This document shows, one piece after another, positions 37,543 to 50,300 of a stretch of DNA of 64,000 nucleotides. This DNA is from Apostichopus japonicus. Its lineage: Eukaryota; Echinodermata; Holothuroidea; Aspidochirotida; Stichopodidae. Within the stretch, counting starts at the first letter, position 1. Every line of letters starts with the position of its first letter. Below the pieces are notes generated by a model that searched no databases, had not been told where the DNA came from, and saw nothing but the letters and a program-made list of their open reading frames with translations. The translations under genes and the position numbers were made by a program. Location of the stretch: NCBI RefSeq assembly GCF_037975245.1, contig NC_092562.1, positions 24,691,554 to 24,755,553 of the forward strand. Direction: 5' to 3'.

Positions 37543-39145
37543 TTGTTTCTCAGGGGACACGACTGGTAATTCTTACCACATGCACGCCATACATTCGCCG
37601 GGTACAGTTATAGTATATGCCGTTCGGACAGGTATATGTGTCATGATTCCGAGTGTGAGGGCACAAAATATTTGAAAAGTGGTCTGTTTCAATTATTGAA
37701 TCACCACTACAAACTTGATGTTTATAAGAACATCAAAAGTTCCTTCTCCCGTGTCTCCCTCAGGTCACCCCTAGCTATTTCCAACCCCCTGTCAACCCCT
37801 CCCGCCGTCCTACCAGATTCTATAATTCTCAAATTGGCATTAATGTTTCGCACATGAAACTCATTTAAATATAATTATGGTTGTTCTTTAAATCTTGCAG
37901 GCGCTGGTAATGTTTTCCGGTTTGCTCATTATCTCTATCGCGGTGTGTATGGATATCGGCGGCGCATCTGAGGTATGGCGACGAGCTGAAGCCGGGAATA
38001 GGACAGACTTGCTAGACTTCAACATCGACCCCACGTTAAGATATTCATTCTGGACGGTGATGTTAGGAGGCACGGTGTCGATAGTATCGAGCGTCGGTGT
38101 CAAGCAAAGCTTTGTACAACGGTACAACTCCTGCAAAAGTGAATTACATGCTAAAGTAGCGGCATGGATAGGCATTGTTGGTATCGGCGTTATCGTAGTT
38201 ATCGCGGTGCTTACCGGTTTGACAATGCACGCCTACTATTACGGTTGTGATCCATTAACAACAGAGAGAGTGTCTCGCTCGGATCAATTGATTCCTCTTC
38301 TAATAGTCGATTTATTCCACACGGTTCCCGGTTTACCGGGCTTGCTTATTGCCGGTGCATTCAGTGCTTCGCTGTCGTCGGTATCTTCACTCGTTAACGC
38401 TTTGGCCGCGATAACTGGGCAAGATATTGTCAAGACCATCTGGAAAGACATACCAGAAGCAAGATACACATTGGTCGTGAAATTGTTGTCGGCCTTTTAC
38501 GGTTTATCGGCAATTGGTGTTGCCTTTATCGCTTCTAAGTTAGGTGACATCATCCAGGCAGTCCTGAGTTTTGGAGGGATATTTAGTGCACCTATCTTAG
38601 GGGTGTTTACTCTGGGTCTGTTTTGTCCAAGAGCTAACTCCAAGGGGGCGTTCGTCGGTCTCTTACTGGGGGTGGCAGTTGGTATCACTTTGAAAGTAGG
38701 CTCTGGATATTTCCCTCCATCACATGCAGCCCCACCCCTTTCAGTGTCAGAATGTGACGTCACTACCACGGCCAATCCCCTGCTTGCGTATTCTTGGACC
38801 AGTACGTCTAATGTGACATCTGCACATAATGACGTAACTAACACCGTGATTCCACAGACAGAGCCCTTCCCGGCAACCAAGATATTTTCGGTCAGTTTTC
38901 TCCACTACAACACAATCGATTGGTTAGTAACCGTGTTAGTCGGTTTAATGGTTAGCTACCTGACCGGTGCGACGGATCCTGCTACCATCGACCCTAAACT
39001 ACTAAGTCCAGTCGTTTTGAATGTCTTTTCCTGCTGTTGGCCTTCCAAAGGTGGCACAAAGCTCAAAGATACAACTATCGATGCTGTAAAGGAAGAGCGT
39101 AATACTGATATGATCATTGAAGAGGAACATATTAAAAGAGTATAA
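34025..39145 (+). CDS. SLC5A8-like: Sodium-coupled monocarboxylate transporter (SLC5 family), copy 1
   Basis: Two coding exons, 34025-34594 and 37901-39145, join in phase 0 (CAG|gtaagc ... ttgcag|GCG) to give 604 aa, close to human SLC5A8 (610 aa). Exon 1 encodes the N-terminal VWDY helix, the FLGNR loop, the TYIGTPAEVYRHG segment and the GGIKAVIWTDVLQ motif, all typical of SMCT proteins. Exon 2 encodes the remaining helices, including PGLPGLLIAGAFSASLSSVSS and NALAAITGQD, which correspond to the conserved sodium-site and NALAA region, and a short hydrophilic C-terminus. Family members couple Na+ to uptake of lactate, pyruvate, short-chain fatty acids or nicotinate at the plasma membrane; the substrate here is inferred from family only. 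AATAAA is at 39315-39320. Vertebrate orthologues have many introns, so one intron suggests intron loss or retroposition followed by gain. The 3.3-kb intron contains a Penelope-like element. Confidence 0.9.
34880..34999. repeat. (TA)n tracts flanking the 3' end of a Penelope-like element
   Basis: Two TA runs (about 34883-34916 and 34953-34999) are separated by a direct copy of the sequence that precedes the first run ('ggtgtgtttccattttcag'). This small tandem duplication borders the 3' end of the retroelement that lies to the right. Confidence 0.85.
35000..37483 (-). mobile_element. Penelope-like retroelement, 5'-truncated and broken
   Basis: The minus-strand reading frame runs from 37483 to about 35745 (ATG-less start; at least 558 codons). 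It carries the Penelope-type N-terminal block (LELGLSYCPT) and reverse transcriptase motifs including the catalytic YIDDIFMLW. Past a 15-base G tract near 35697-35711 the frame shifts. A GIY-YIG endonuclease domain follows in pieces (CNKPRC and CLVCTH-type cysteines, VIYLLYCCKCP, YIGETSTKFRLRFNNHK) ending near 35158, with further shifts near 35540 and 35450. The RT-then-GIY-YIG order is diagnostic of Penelope-like elements. A terminal region with 'ctgaagaagagc...gctcgaaat' follows. The element ends in (TA)n on both sides and lies antisense in the intron of SMCT copy 1. The frameshifts make it inactive unless they are assembly errors at the G run. Confidence 0.9.
35158..37421 (-). pseudogene. 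Penelope-type RT / GIY-YIG endonuclease ORF, frameshifted
   Basis: This is the coding part of the element. The first 558 codons (37421 to 35745) are open and include the RT fingers, palm and thumb, with the YIDD box at about codon 390. The endonuclease half is spread over two other frames: 35399-35584 holds RPGRFGCDSANVIYLLYCC and 35158-35505 holds FTYIGETSTKF and the downstream helix with AEHFN. At least two to three shifts separate RT from the intact endonuclease end. No conclusion about activity is possible without reads across the G tract. Confidence 0.8.
37484..37540. repeat. (TA)n microsatellite at the 5' end of the Penelope-like element
   Basis: An uninterrupted TA run of nearly 60 bases abuts the truncated 5' end of the retroelement. 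Together with the TA tracts at the other end, this suggests insertion into, or association with, a pre-existing TA microsatellite. Confidence 0.9.
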
Positions 39146-39480
39146 TCCGTGCTAGATTGTCGTTCTTTTTATGATCATCATTTTTATTTTACAAATTTCA
39201 TAGTTATTGTATTTACGGTATCGGTAGAGTGAGGCATTGAAAATCTGTCCGAAAGAATACGGCATGTAGTGAAAGAATCATACCTTGTACTGATATATCA
39301 ATTTTGTTTACATTAATAAATTACTTGCTATATAATAATCTATGTTGTACACTTAAAGTTAAAACGGTTACAAATTTAGGTGTTCGGTATTAACCGTTTT
39401 GTATGATCTTCTTGAGTGATATGCCTGTTTTGCTATGTTAAGTCAATGATTTTATAGGCGGTTCGCAGATATTACTGAAA

Positions 39481-40060
39481 ACGCAATTGCTCCAGGTTAT
39501 TATGATAAAAAAGAAAAAGAAAAATTACAGTTGTTTCATTCTTTTGAAAGGCGGTAACTTTAACATAACGCAATTGCTCCAGATCGTTATGTTCAAAAAG
39601 AAAAAAAAAAGTTACAGTTGTTTCATTCCTTTTAAAAGGCGGTAACTTGTTTCTGTTGAATAATACAAGTGGATATTACATGCGGAAGACAATATTGGAT
39701 ACGCTGATTGGGTTGTGATCCCTTAGCAACGTGTATTCTAACATATAAGGTAACTATATACCTACTTGTAATCTTACATGACCTAGTAGTGGATCTGTTT
39801 CCTGTTGTATATAAGCGATTCGCAGGTAGCCTATTACTGAAAACGCAATTGCTCCAGATCGTTATGTTCAAAAAGAAAAAAAAAGTTACAGTTGTTTCAT
39901 TCCTTTGAAAGGCGGTAACTTGTTTCTGTTGAATAATACAGGTGGATATTACATGCGAAAGACAATATTGGATACGCTGATTATGTTGTGGTTCCTTAGC
40001 AACGTGTATTCTATCATATAAGGTTACTATATATACCTACTTGTTCCCTTACAGGACCTC
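39481..40060. repeat. Tandem duplication, 275-bp unit plus 87-bp partial copy
   Basis: The word 'acgcaattgctccag' occurs at 39481, 39568 and 39843. The last two begin near-identical 275-base units that share 'gttacagttgtttcattcc', 'aggcggtaacttg' and 'gacaatattggatacgctga'. The first is a partial copy 87 bases upstream. The block is non-coding and lies just beyond the SMCT copy 1 poly(A) signal. Confidence 0.85.
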
Positions 40061-40210
40061 GTGGATCTGTTTTCCGTAGTCTGGGCATTTTGGAATTATA
40101 GTATATATACAAGCACACGATGATGTACCCTCAATTAGAACCAATCAGAATCCTTCGTATACTACCAAGAGGCATACTACTATGGCCGACAATCGGCACC
40201 ATAAATTATA

Positions 40211-41873
<1,663 letters not shown>

Positions 41874-42060
41874 TAGAATTATGCCTCGAATGACGCTCCA
41901 TTGCCAGTTGATTTATAGCGAGATGACCTTTAGCATAAACAGTTGTAATCACAAGATATGTAGGCAAAAAGTTCAGGGCCTCTTTCAGAAACCGTTGAAG
42001 GAACATTGAACAATCCCAATGGAAATTTAGATGTGATCAAATCGGTCAGAGAGATTCATC

Positions 42061-45000
42061 ATGGCTCTGAACACGTTCGTGCTAAACGTTTGGGATTACC
42101 TAATCATAGCAGGCCTGTTCGTCTTTTCCTCAACGGTTGGATTGTATTATGCATTTCGAGATAGAAAGCAGCAGACGTCCAGAGGCTATTTTCTCGGTAA
42201 CCGAAACATGAGCATCATACCGGTGTCTTTGTCTATTGTCGTTAGTACGTTGTCGGCTATTACATACATCGGCGTACCGTCTGAAGTCTATAGTCACGGT
42301 CCCATGTTTTGGTTAATGTCTTTATCTTACATCATTGGAGCCAATATGATCGCGACCGGTTTTGTACCGGTGTTTTACAATCTCGATGTTACAAGTGTGT
42401 ACGAGTACTTAGACATTCGCTTTAATAAGCATGTCCGCTATATGGTCATTTTTGTTGAATGTTCTAACATATTTATTTACATGGGGATAGTTATTTATGC
42501 GCCTGCGCTAGCGTTAAGCACGATGACAGGATTAAGTCCAACCGGATCCATCTTAGCCCTCGGGCTAGTTTGTACCTTCTACACTACGATTGGTGGCATC
42601 AAAGCTGTCATATGGACTGACGTGCTGCACGTACGTATATATGTACAGTATATCACCTTATATGATATTATATGCTAATGTGCATAGCTATAGTCTATAC
42701 GAATATATTTTATTCATATCGAGAACCTCTCTCTTCATATAAAGCATTTTATATAGAACAAGGTCCATCTATATATGTGAAGAGTGTACATGTGTTATAA
42801 CCCGTGATTTATTGCCCAGTAATTAAAACCAAGTTTCTGCCCTGACTTTACTTCAAAACTATTTGCTTATTCAGCACTTAAGAAACATGGTAGTTTGATC
42901 GATGGGGTTATTTCTGTTTGGGTGTGGGGTGTGTATGTTTATATATGGTGACCATATTTAAAGAGTTGGTTCAGTTGTCATACATGTTTATGTTATATGA
43001 AAGAGGACAATAAAAGAAACACAATGGTGGAAAAAAACTGTTCAAATATCTTTTTTCGGTTAAATTAAAGAGATATTCAAGTGTAAAGTTTTATCAGATT
43101 GTGTAGAAAATGCTGAAATCTGACTAGCTGTGATGTCACATCCTCACATTCCTGAAAAGTCTTTGTTTTTTTTCTTCTAAATATTTTGTGAGATTTCATG
43201 ACTTTCAACCAAAAGATATGTCAGGAGATCTCATATTTGTCAAAGGAAGTATTTGAGATTAAACATCTGAAGAATTTTTGATTATATTATTTTCAAATGT
43301 GTTAAAAAATGTAAATAATTTTTAAAGAAATATAATAACAAATGTTAAGGAAGTGAGGATGTGACATCACACCCTCACAGTAAGTCTTTCTACCAGTCTT
43401 TCTACCAGTTTCAGCTAGTCATTTTCAAAGAAATTTTGATATCTTCAAAGTGTCATATCTCCTTAACAGAGCATGCTATCATGGTAGTTTCTTCACTGTT
43501 CTTTTTGTCTTTTTGTGTCCTTTCATACCAAAAAGACATGTCAAACACCTGAACCAATCCTTTAATGTAAATGCCGTAAACCGACGAGATCTTTATTATT
43601 TCTCAAGAATCAGTACGTCCTCAGAAGAATTCTATTGTTAAGGGGTATCATTAAGGTTAGGGTACATGAATTTGAACAATGGAAAAAACAATGGGATCGT
43701 CAGTCTGAATGTAAAACACACCTGTGTGTGTGTGTGTGTGTGAAGTAAGACAACCCACCAGAAAAGAAAATGCACTTTACGACCGGTTTCAACGTGTCAC
43801 AGATGTGAGATCATACCATATGAAGATGCAAAGAGAAGTGCATATTTATTTAAAGGGTGTGAAGACTCGCGCAAAAAGAAACGTCTAATGCCGGTTATCT
43901 GACCTAGTTTCGAATGAGGTGTAGCAGAAGTGTTAGACTCCACCATCGATCCCAGAAAATATACACACTACTTGCTACCGTAGGTAATTAGACACTATAA
44001 TTGTACATTCAGTACATACAGCTGCGGCCAATACCCACAGTACAGTGTACAAACGATACAGGGATGGACATCTCAGGTCCAGCTTAAGTTAACAAGGTAT
44101 CACGTTTCATTACTGTCTGCATTTTGAAGCGACACGAGCAAAATGTCACTTGCAAGCAACAGAAAGTTAACTTTTTCAGATGGCCGCATGCGGTTTGGGG
44201 CGAGTCTTCAATGCCTTTAATTAACCCCTTTCAGTGACTTCAATTTTCTCTCTCTTTTATCTTTGGGACAGGCGGCGCTTATGTTCTCCGGTTTACTGAT
44301 AATTTCCGTCACGGTTTGTTTGGATATGGAAGGTGGAATCGCAGAAGTTTGGCGAAGATCAAAGGAAGGGCAGAGGAGTCAGTTGACAGAATTCAACCTA
44401 GATCCAACTTTACGGTATTCCTTCTGGACGGTTATAGTGGGTGGAACGATAAATATCTTATCATTTGCCGGTGCAAAGCAGAACTTAGTACAGCGATACA
44501 ACTCCTGTAAAAGCGAATTCCAAGCAAAGATGGCCGCATTCATTGGTTTTCTCTTTGTCGGTGTGGTTACGTTAGCTGCTACATTTACAGGTGTCACTAT
44601 GTATGCATATTACGCCGGTTGTGATCCAATAACAACGAAGAGAGTGTCTCGCCCGGATCAATTAATTCCCCTTCTAATAGTCGATTTATTCCACACGGTT
44701 CCCGGTTTACCGGGGTTGCTTATTGTCGGTGCATTCAGCGGATCGTTATCATCGGTATCTTCACTCGTTAACGCTTTGGCCGCGATAACTGGGCAAGATA
44801 TTGTCAAGACCATCTGGAAAGACATTTCAGAAGAAAGATACACATTGGTCGTGAAAATATTGTCGGCCGTTTACGGTCTATCGGCAATTGGTGTTGCCTT
44901 TATCGCTGCTACATTAGGTGACGTCATCCAGGCAATCCTGAGTTTTGGAGCGATATTTGGTGCACCTGTCTTAGGGGTGTTTTCTCTGGGTCTGTTTTGT

Positions 45001-45522
45001 CCAAGAGCTAACTCCAAGGGGGCGTTCGTCGGTCTCTTATTGGGGGTGGCAGTTGGTATCACTTTGAAAGTAGGCTCTGGATATTTCCCTCAGTCATATT
45101 CAGCCCCACCACTTTCAGAGTCAGAATGTGACGTCATCACTATGCCAACTTCTGCACTTGCGTATTCATGGTCAAATACATCGCATACTACTGCGATCAA
45201 TGACGGAATCAGCCCGACACTGTCAATAGAGAAACAGCGCCACCCGGTTACCGAGATATTCTCCGTCAGCTACCTACACTACAATACTATTGATTGGTTA
45301 GTGACCATGGTGGTCGGCTTAATAGTCAGCTACTTGAGCGGTGCGACGGATCCTGCCACCCTCGACCCTAAACTATTAAGTCCAGTCGTTTTGAGTGTAT
45401 TCAGTTGTTGCTGGCCGAAAACTGGAGGCTCGAAAATGAACGACCGTAATCAAGATCAACATGAATACAATATGTCCGTCACGGATAATTCTGGGGGAGA
45501 TAAAAATGTTGATATAGCCTAG
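42061..45522 (+). CDS. SLC5A8-like: Sodium-coupled monocarboxylate transporter (SLC5 family), copy 2
   Basis: Two coding exons, 42061-42630 and 44272-45522, join in phase 0 and give 606 aa. Exon 1 is exactly as long as in copy 1 (570 nt) and the intron is at the same position, so the pair arose by tandem duplication after the intron was in place. The same SMCT landmarks are present: VWDY helix, FLGNR, TYIGVPSEVYSHG, GGIKAVIWTDVL and the PGLPGLLIVGAFSGSLSSVSS and NALAAITGQD segments. The exon 1 boundary reads CTGCAC|gtacgt, giving His where copy 1 has Gln, with C at the last exon base. The middle of exon 2 is almost identical to copy 1, whereas exon 1 and the C-terminus have diverged. AATAAA lies only five bases after the stop (45527-45532); the true poly(A) site may be further on. 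The intron contains a hairpin MITE and a TTAA-type MITE. Confidence 0.9.
43129..43373. repeat. Inverted repeat (hairpin MITE) in the SMCT copy 2 intron
   Basis: TGTGATGTCACATCCTCAC at 43130-43148 is matched by its reverse complement at about 43353-43371 (GTGAGGATGTGACATCACA), with an AT-rich interior of about 200 bases. Pairing extends a few bases beyond the core. There is no coding content. Confidence 0.75.
43854..44216. mobile_element. TTAA-type MITE, copy A (363 bp)
   Basis: TTAA flanks both sides (43850-43853 and 44217-44220). The ends are inverted: AGGGTGTGAAGACTCGC on the left, and the right end read inward is AGGCATTGAAGACTCGC. TTAA target sites are characteristic of piggyBac-type transposition. 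A second copy lies at 49112-49508. This copy ends 55 bases upstream of the SMCT copy 2 splice acceptor. It contains the empty site for the 25-bp insertion found in the sibling copy. Confidence 0.8.
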
Positions 45523-47371
45523 ATACAATAAATGTTCCATCTTAGAAACTCTTGTGAGTTTCGGTAATGAGATAGGTAGCGTATTAATGTATCACTATCT
45601 TAATATTGTTTCTTATCACATAATTCATCGGCTTGCATTATAGTAAGTATATATAACCAGGCTCGGATCGATCCATATACAGAGGTGGTGCACATCATTT
45701 TTTGGAAACTGACCCAAACTTCAACATTTTGATGTCAATGAAAATTTTAAAAGTAACGCTTCCATGGATACATCAGACATATATTTGTACTATATAATAT
45801 TTACCCTGGAAAACATGTATAGCTCTCAGGTGTGTTATAAACACATGACTTCAAGTGCAAAAAATTCAAGTGCAAAAACTACAAAATACAAAATTATTTT
45901 GCTTATTATTTTATTCTCTCTCTTGATGTTATATGTACAAAGGCTTGATCAAAGCTGCATCCGGATATGATAAAAGCATTTCATATTATATCATAGAATA
46001 TCAAACAACTTCAAGAAAAGATGACAAAGTTAAAAGCAAATGAAAAAAAAAAATTAATTTGAAAGACAACAGTAAAACATTTCAAAATTAATCACCAAAG
46101 AATAATTGACTCAATAGACCTAGTTTATGTACAGTAATAATATTGATAATTATGTTAACATTTCACCAAAATAACGAATAAGAAAGTTAATGCAACAACA
46201 ATAACAAAAGCAGCTACGAAAATCTCCAAGTTTAAAAGATTATAAAAGCTTGTCCTACCATTGTCCGGAATAATGTTTTGCCAGTCAATAATCACACTAA
46301 TTTTAAACAAATGTTTTACTCAAATGTTATAACAAGCGATCGAGGAACCACGTCCATTTCCATTTTTTTTAAAGGCAAATTTCACAATACATACATAATA
46401 GAATAATTGAAATTTCAACTTTACCTGGCCCTTTGCCAAGGTTCGGTTATTATTTTATTATATTTATATTTTTTTTATTCATTTTATAAAGGTGGGGGGG
46501 GGGGCACCTATATGATTTCCGTCCCAGGGAATGGTATAGTTGGTTCTCTGAGGGGTTGATATTTGGGTGAGAGGGATTTAGATGCAAAATGGTGCTATCA
46601 TTTCCATTAATTTAATTACATTTTTGTAGTACAAGCGTTCATTTTTTTGTGGAGTGTGTTATCAAATGTAAGCCATTTGGAAGAATGTCTGAATTTATCG
46701 AAGCCCCTCCCACATGCCCATTGCGCACCATCTTCGCTACGGCCCTTGCTGTTGATTGAAGTTGTTTTTAAAAGCTTGATATCAAATGAATTTAATAATC
46801 CTCTTACTTGCCAAGTTACTTCAATTTTAGTTGTGTTGTAACTGTTCGAATGTCATACTGTATGTGCCACGTGAAATCTGCTTGCATAACGCTATACTCT
46901 CAGACTAACTTAGGACTACACAAGAGGGTAACGGGGTGTGAGTAGAAAACATATTTCAACTCAGTCTTAACCTGATACGATTTACTCCCCCCCCCCCACC
47001 CCAACCATGAATATATAATGGAGTTCCATGGAAGATTGGATTTACCTTCCACCAAGGCCACACAGCCGCATAAAAGCTAAGGTTCGAAGTTTGAGCAACA
47101 AAGACGTTGTTTACATGTACAACAGGGTGTGCAGCAAATGTATATTGCATCAGTTATCGATCAGACGTTGAAAACCGTTCCCGCGGGTAACCACGTAACA
47201 GACGACATGTTGTACGTGATTAGGGACTATGCTACTGAAGAATACCACTGTGATTGGTTCACGAAGACAGCATGTTGGTAAAATTCATACACACGTTCCT
47301 TTCCAGAGTTTTTTTAACCTCGATCGATCGAAGTCGCTATAGGTGTTCAAATTCTAACTCGTTCGATTCCC
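45523..47371. other. Spacer between SMCT copy 2 and the lipase gene
   Basis: AT-rich, non-coding. It contains the 3' UTR of SMCT copy 2 (plus strand) and that of the lipase (minus strand), which converge here. G/C tracts occur near 46495 and 46987. No RNA gene, transposon end or coding exon was recognised. Confidence 0.6.
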
Positions 47372-50300
47372 TCAGTACCTTCGAACACAGAATGGACTCT
47401 TTCGATGTGTACTGAGAAAGAAACTGCCAGCGTACGATGTGTTATGTAAGTAGTAACCCATAGATGGACACGCGCCCTCCTCGCAGGGAGTGCAGTCGCC
47501 ATGGCGATAACTGGTCTCGTTCGAACAGATGACGCTGTCGAAGTGACACGATGGATTCATCAAGCTTTCGATGAAGTAAGTGTAGGATCGAGCATGGTTA
47601 CAACCAATCTGCCAAAACCGACAGCCAGGCTGGTCGTGGCCTCCGTTGGGATAGAAATCGCAATCACCAATCTAGAATAGATGGTAACAAATTAAAGTTA
47701 CAATGTCGTAATGTGAACACGATGAGCGACGATGGCTTAAAGGGGACATATTAGTTAGTTTCAGGTAGAAAAAAAGCTCTCGCTCAGGTAGAAGTTAAAG
47801 TAGAACATTAAATAAAGAAATGAAGATAGTCGGTTCGCAAAATGTCACCTATCGGCATCCTGACAAAAAAAAAAGCGACAGAGAAAGGGAAGCCTGTGAT
47901 ATTTCTCAAGTTTGAAATGAGCTTTTATCCTCTTTTAATAATCATATACAGCTCGCTGATTTCGTCATTATTTTTCTTCTGTAAACATCGCCCTCTAATA
48001 AACAGAAGCATTCCTGGGTCCCAATTGAGTTGCTTAGGAACTGACTTAAACGTCTTTGTGTTAAACTCACTTATTTCGGTCATTTTGATTGATGATTCTA
48101 CGATGTGCAAAGAAACTTTTTTTTATCAAGAACTTAAATTGGAATGGCAATGTAAAACTCTAGCGTTGAAAATAAAGTTGCTTTAACTTGTTTAAGCCGC
48201 AGATCAGTAAAGTAACCCATAAAAACAAGTTTCGTTACCCTTTGAGCGATTCCAATCCCATTGCTTTCAGCAGTAGATGAATCTGTATGAATAGCGTCCA
48301 CAAACAAAGCGTCTGATTCATCAAGTCTACACTTCGGTTCAGTTCCTTCGAAAGCTGGTCCTGCAGCGTCTAGGGCTATGGAGGTGAAATACGTATACTG
48401 TTACATTGTGTGAGGAGTGAAAGTATTACCCCATAATTACATGGTGATATCATAATTCCATGGTGATATCATATAGGTCCTATATATATATCATGTCATA
48501 TAGGCATCGCTGCTGTTTTTCTTGTTCGGGCGAAAGGCGGCCACCTCCCGCACATCATATTACCCCTTATTAATCTTTACTCAATGATCAAAAGTACTGG
48601 TAACTTATACCTGTTATTCGCCCGATCCCTTGCAAGAATTCTCCAGCGTAGCCGGCAACATGTGCCCCCAAACTGTGTCCAATAATATGAACATCGGACA
48701 AATTGCAGCCATTTTCTTCTGTTAGACTGTTAATGAGTAGCGCCACCTCTCGACCGACTACTCGAATGTTCTGTACTGCTTTCATATAGTTAAGTTCATC
48801 AGCGCCCTCATACCAATCGACCAAAACCATCGTCTTATTGACCTGTTTGGGAAGGAAAGAAGAGTAAAAAATAAAGCTTGATTCTTTCCTCATCATTTTG
48901 TTTGATGGTAGTATATCCAAAAGTCAATCGTTCGAAATCCTTACGAATTTGCGAGTTATTTCATATTTCGAGAATAAAAGGAACATTTTGCTACTTTAGG
49001 AAACAATCCAAAGAGAACAAAGCACTAAACTTATTTATTTGTTATAGTCAAAAAAAAAAAAAATACAATCTCATGATTCTTCCACATCTGCGCAAGAACA
49101 GGCTAACCTAAAGGGAGTGAAGACTTGCGCACAAAGAAACGTCTGATGCCGGTAATCTGACCTAGTTTCGAATGAGGTGTAACAGAAGTGTTAGACACCG
49201 CCATCGGCGATCCCAGGAAACACACGCACAGCTTGCTACCGTCGGTAATTAGACACTAGTGTACAGTCAATACATGCCGCTACGGTCAATACCCACAACA
49301 CAGTGTACATATAGCAGGATTGGACATCTCAGCAGGGAGTTGTTATGGAACTCCCTGATCTCAGGTCCAGATAAAAGATAACAAGGTATCACGTTTCATT
49401 AATGTCTGCATTTTGTAGCGAAAAGTAGAAAACCTCACTTTCAAGCAACGGAAAGTTAACTTTTTTTTCCGAGGGCGGCACGCGCTTTGGGGCGAGTCTT
49501 CAATGCCTTTAAGTAATTAGAAGTCGGTAGGATATCCGCACAAATGTAACAAGAAGTTGCTCACAAAAACACACTAACAAAATATTCATATAAATTACCT
49601 GTTAATTATAATACATTACAATATTGACATCCGCCCGATTCATATATCAGCAAAGTAAGTTAGCCAATTATATACATTATGCGCCAAACGAAAGTGCTGC
49701 GCAGGCCATGTCGATTAGTGTGGATGTTTACAATAGAAATACCTGTGTTAGATATGGTAAGATTATATAAGCAATATAGGCCGACAATAGTGTTTTGCAT
49801 AACATGGCGACATTTCGTAACTAACTTATACCGGCCTCAACAAGTTTCTATATGTAACAAAACCATGCCTGATGTATTCGATTCCACAAAATGACACATA
49901 TATATCTTCTTTTTGTTTCTTGTTGCCATATTTCCCGTTTAATAAGTGGTGAAGTAACAGGTAAAAAAATGAAAATAACTTCATGTTCATAAAACTAACT
50001 TACATTTGTCAATATAGCCTTGGAAAGCTCCTGTATCCATTGTTTCTGACAACTTTCTCCCCAACCGTGTATGATTATTACAATTCCGTCTGTTTCATTG
50101 ATCCCAATTGGTGACAACTTGTCTGTTTCATTTCTTTGAATAATGATTGACGCTGGATGATACCTGGAAGTGACGTAGAATGTCGTCATGATTTCTTCTG
50201 GTTGCATTGGCGGGAAGAACGCTTGGTGGCACTCCAATGTATTTTCAAAACAGCCGAGTTCATCGTAGCACACTTCACTGCACCACCCTGTGAATCAAAC

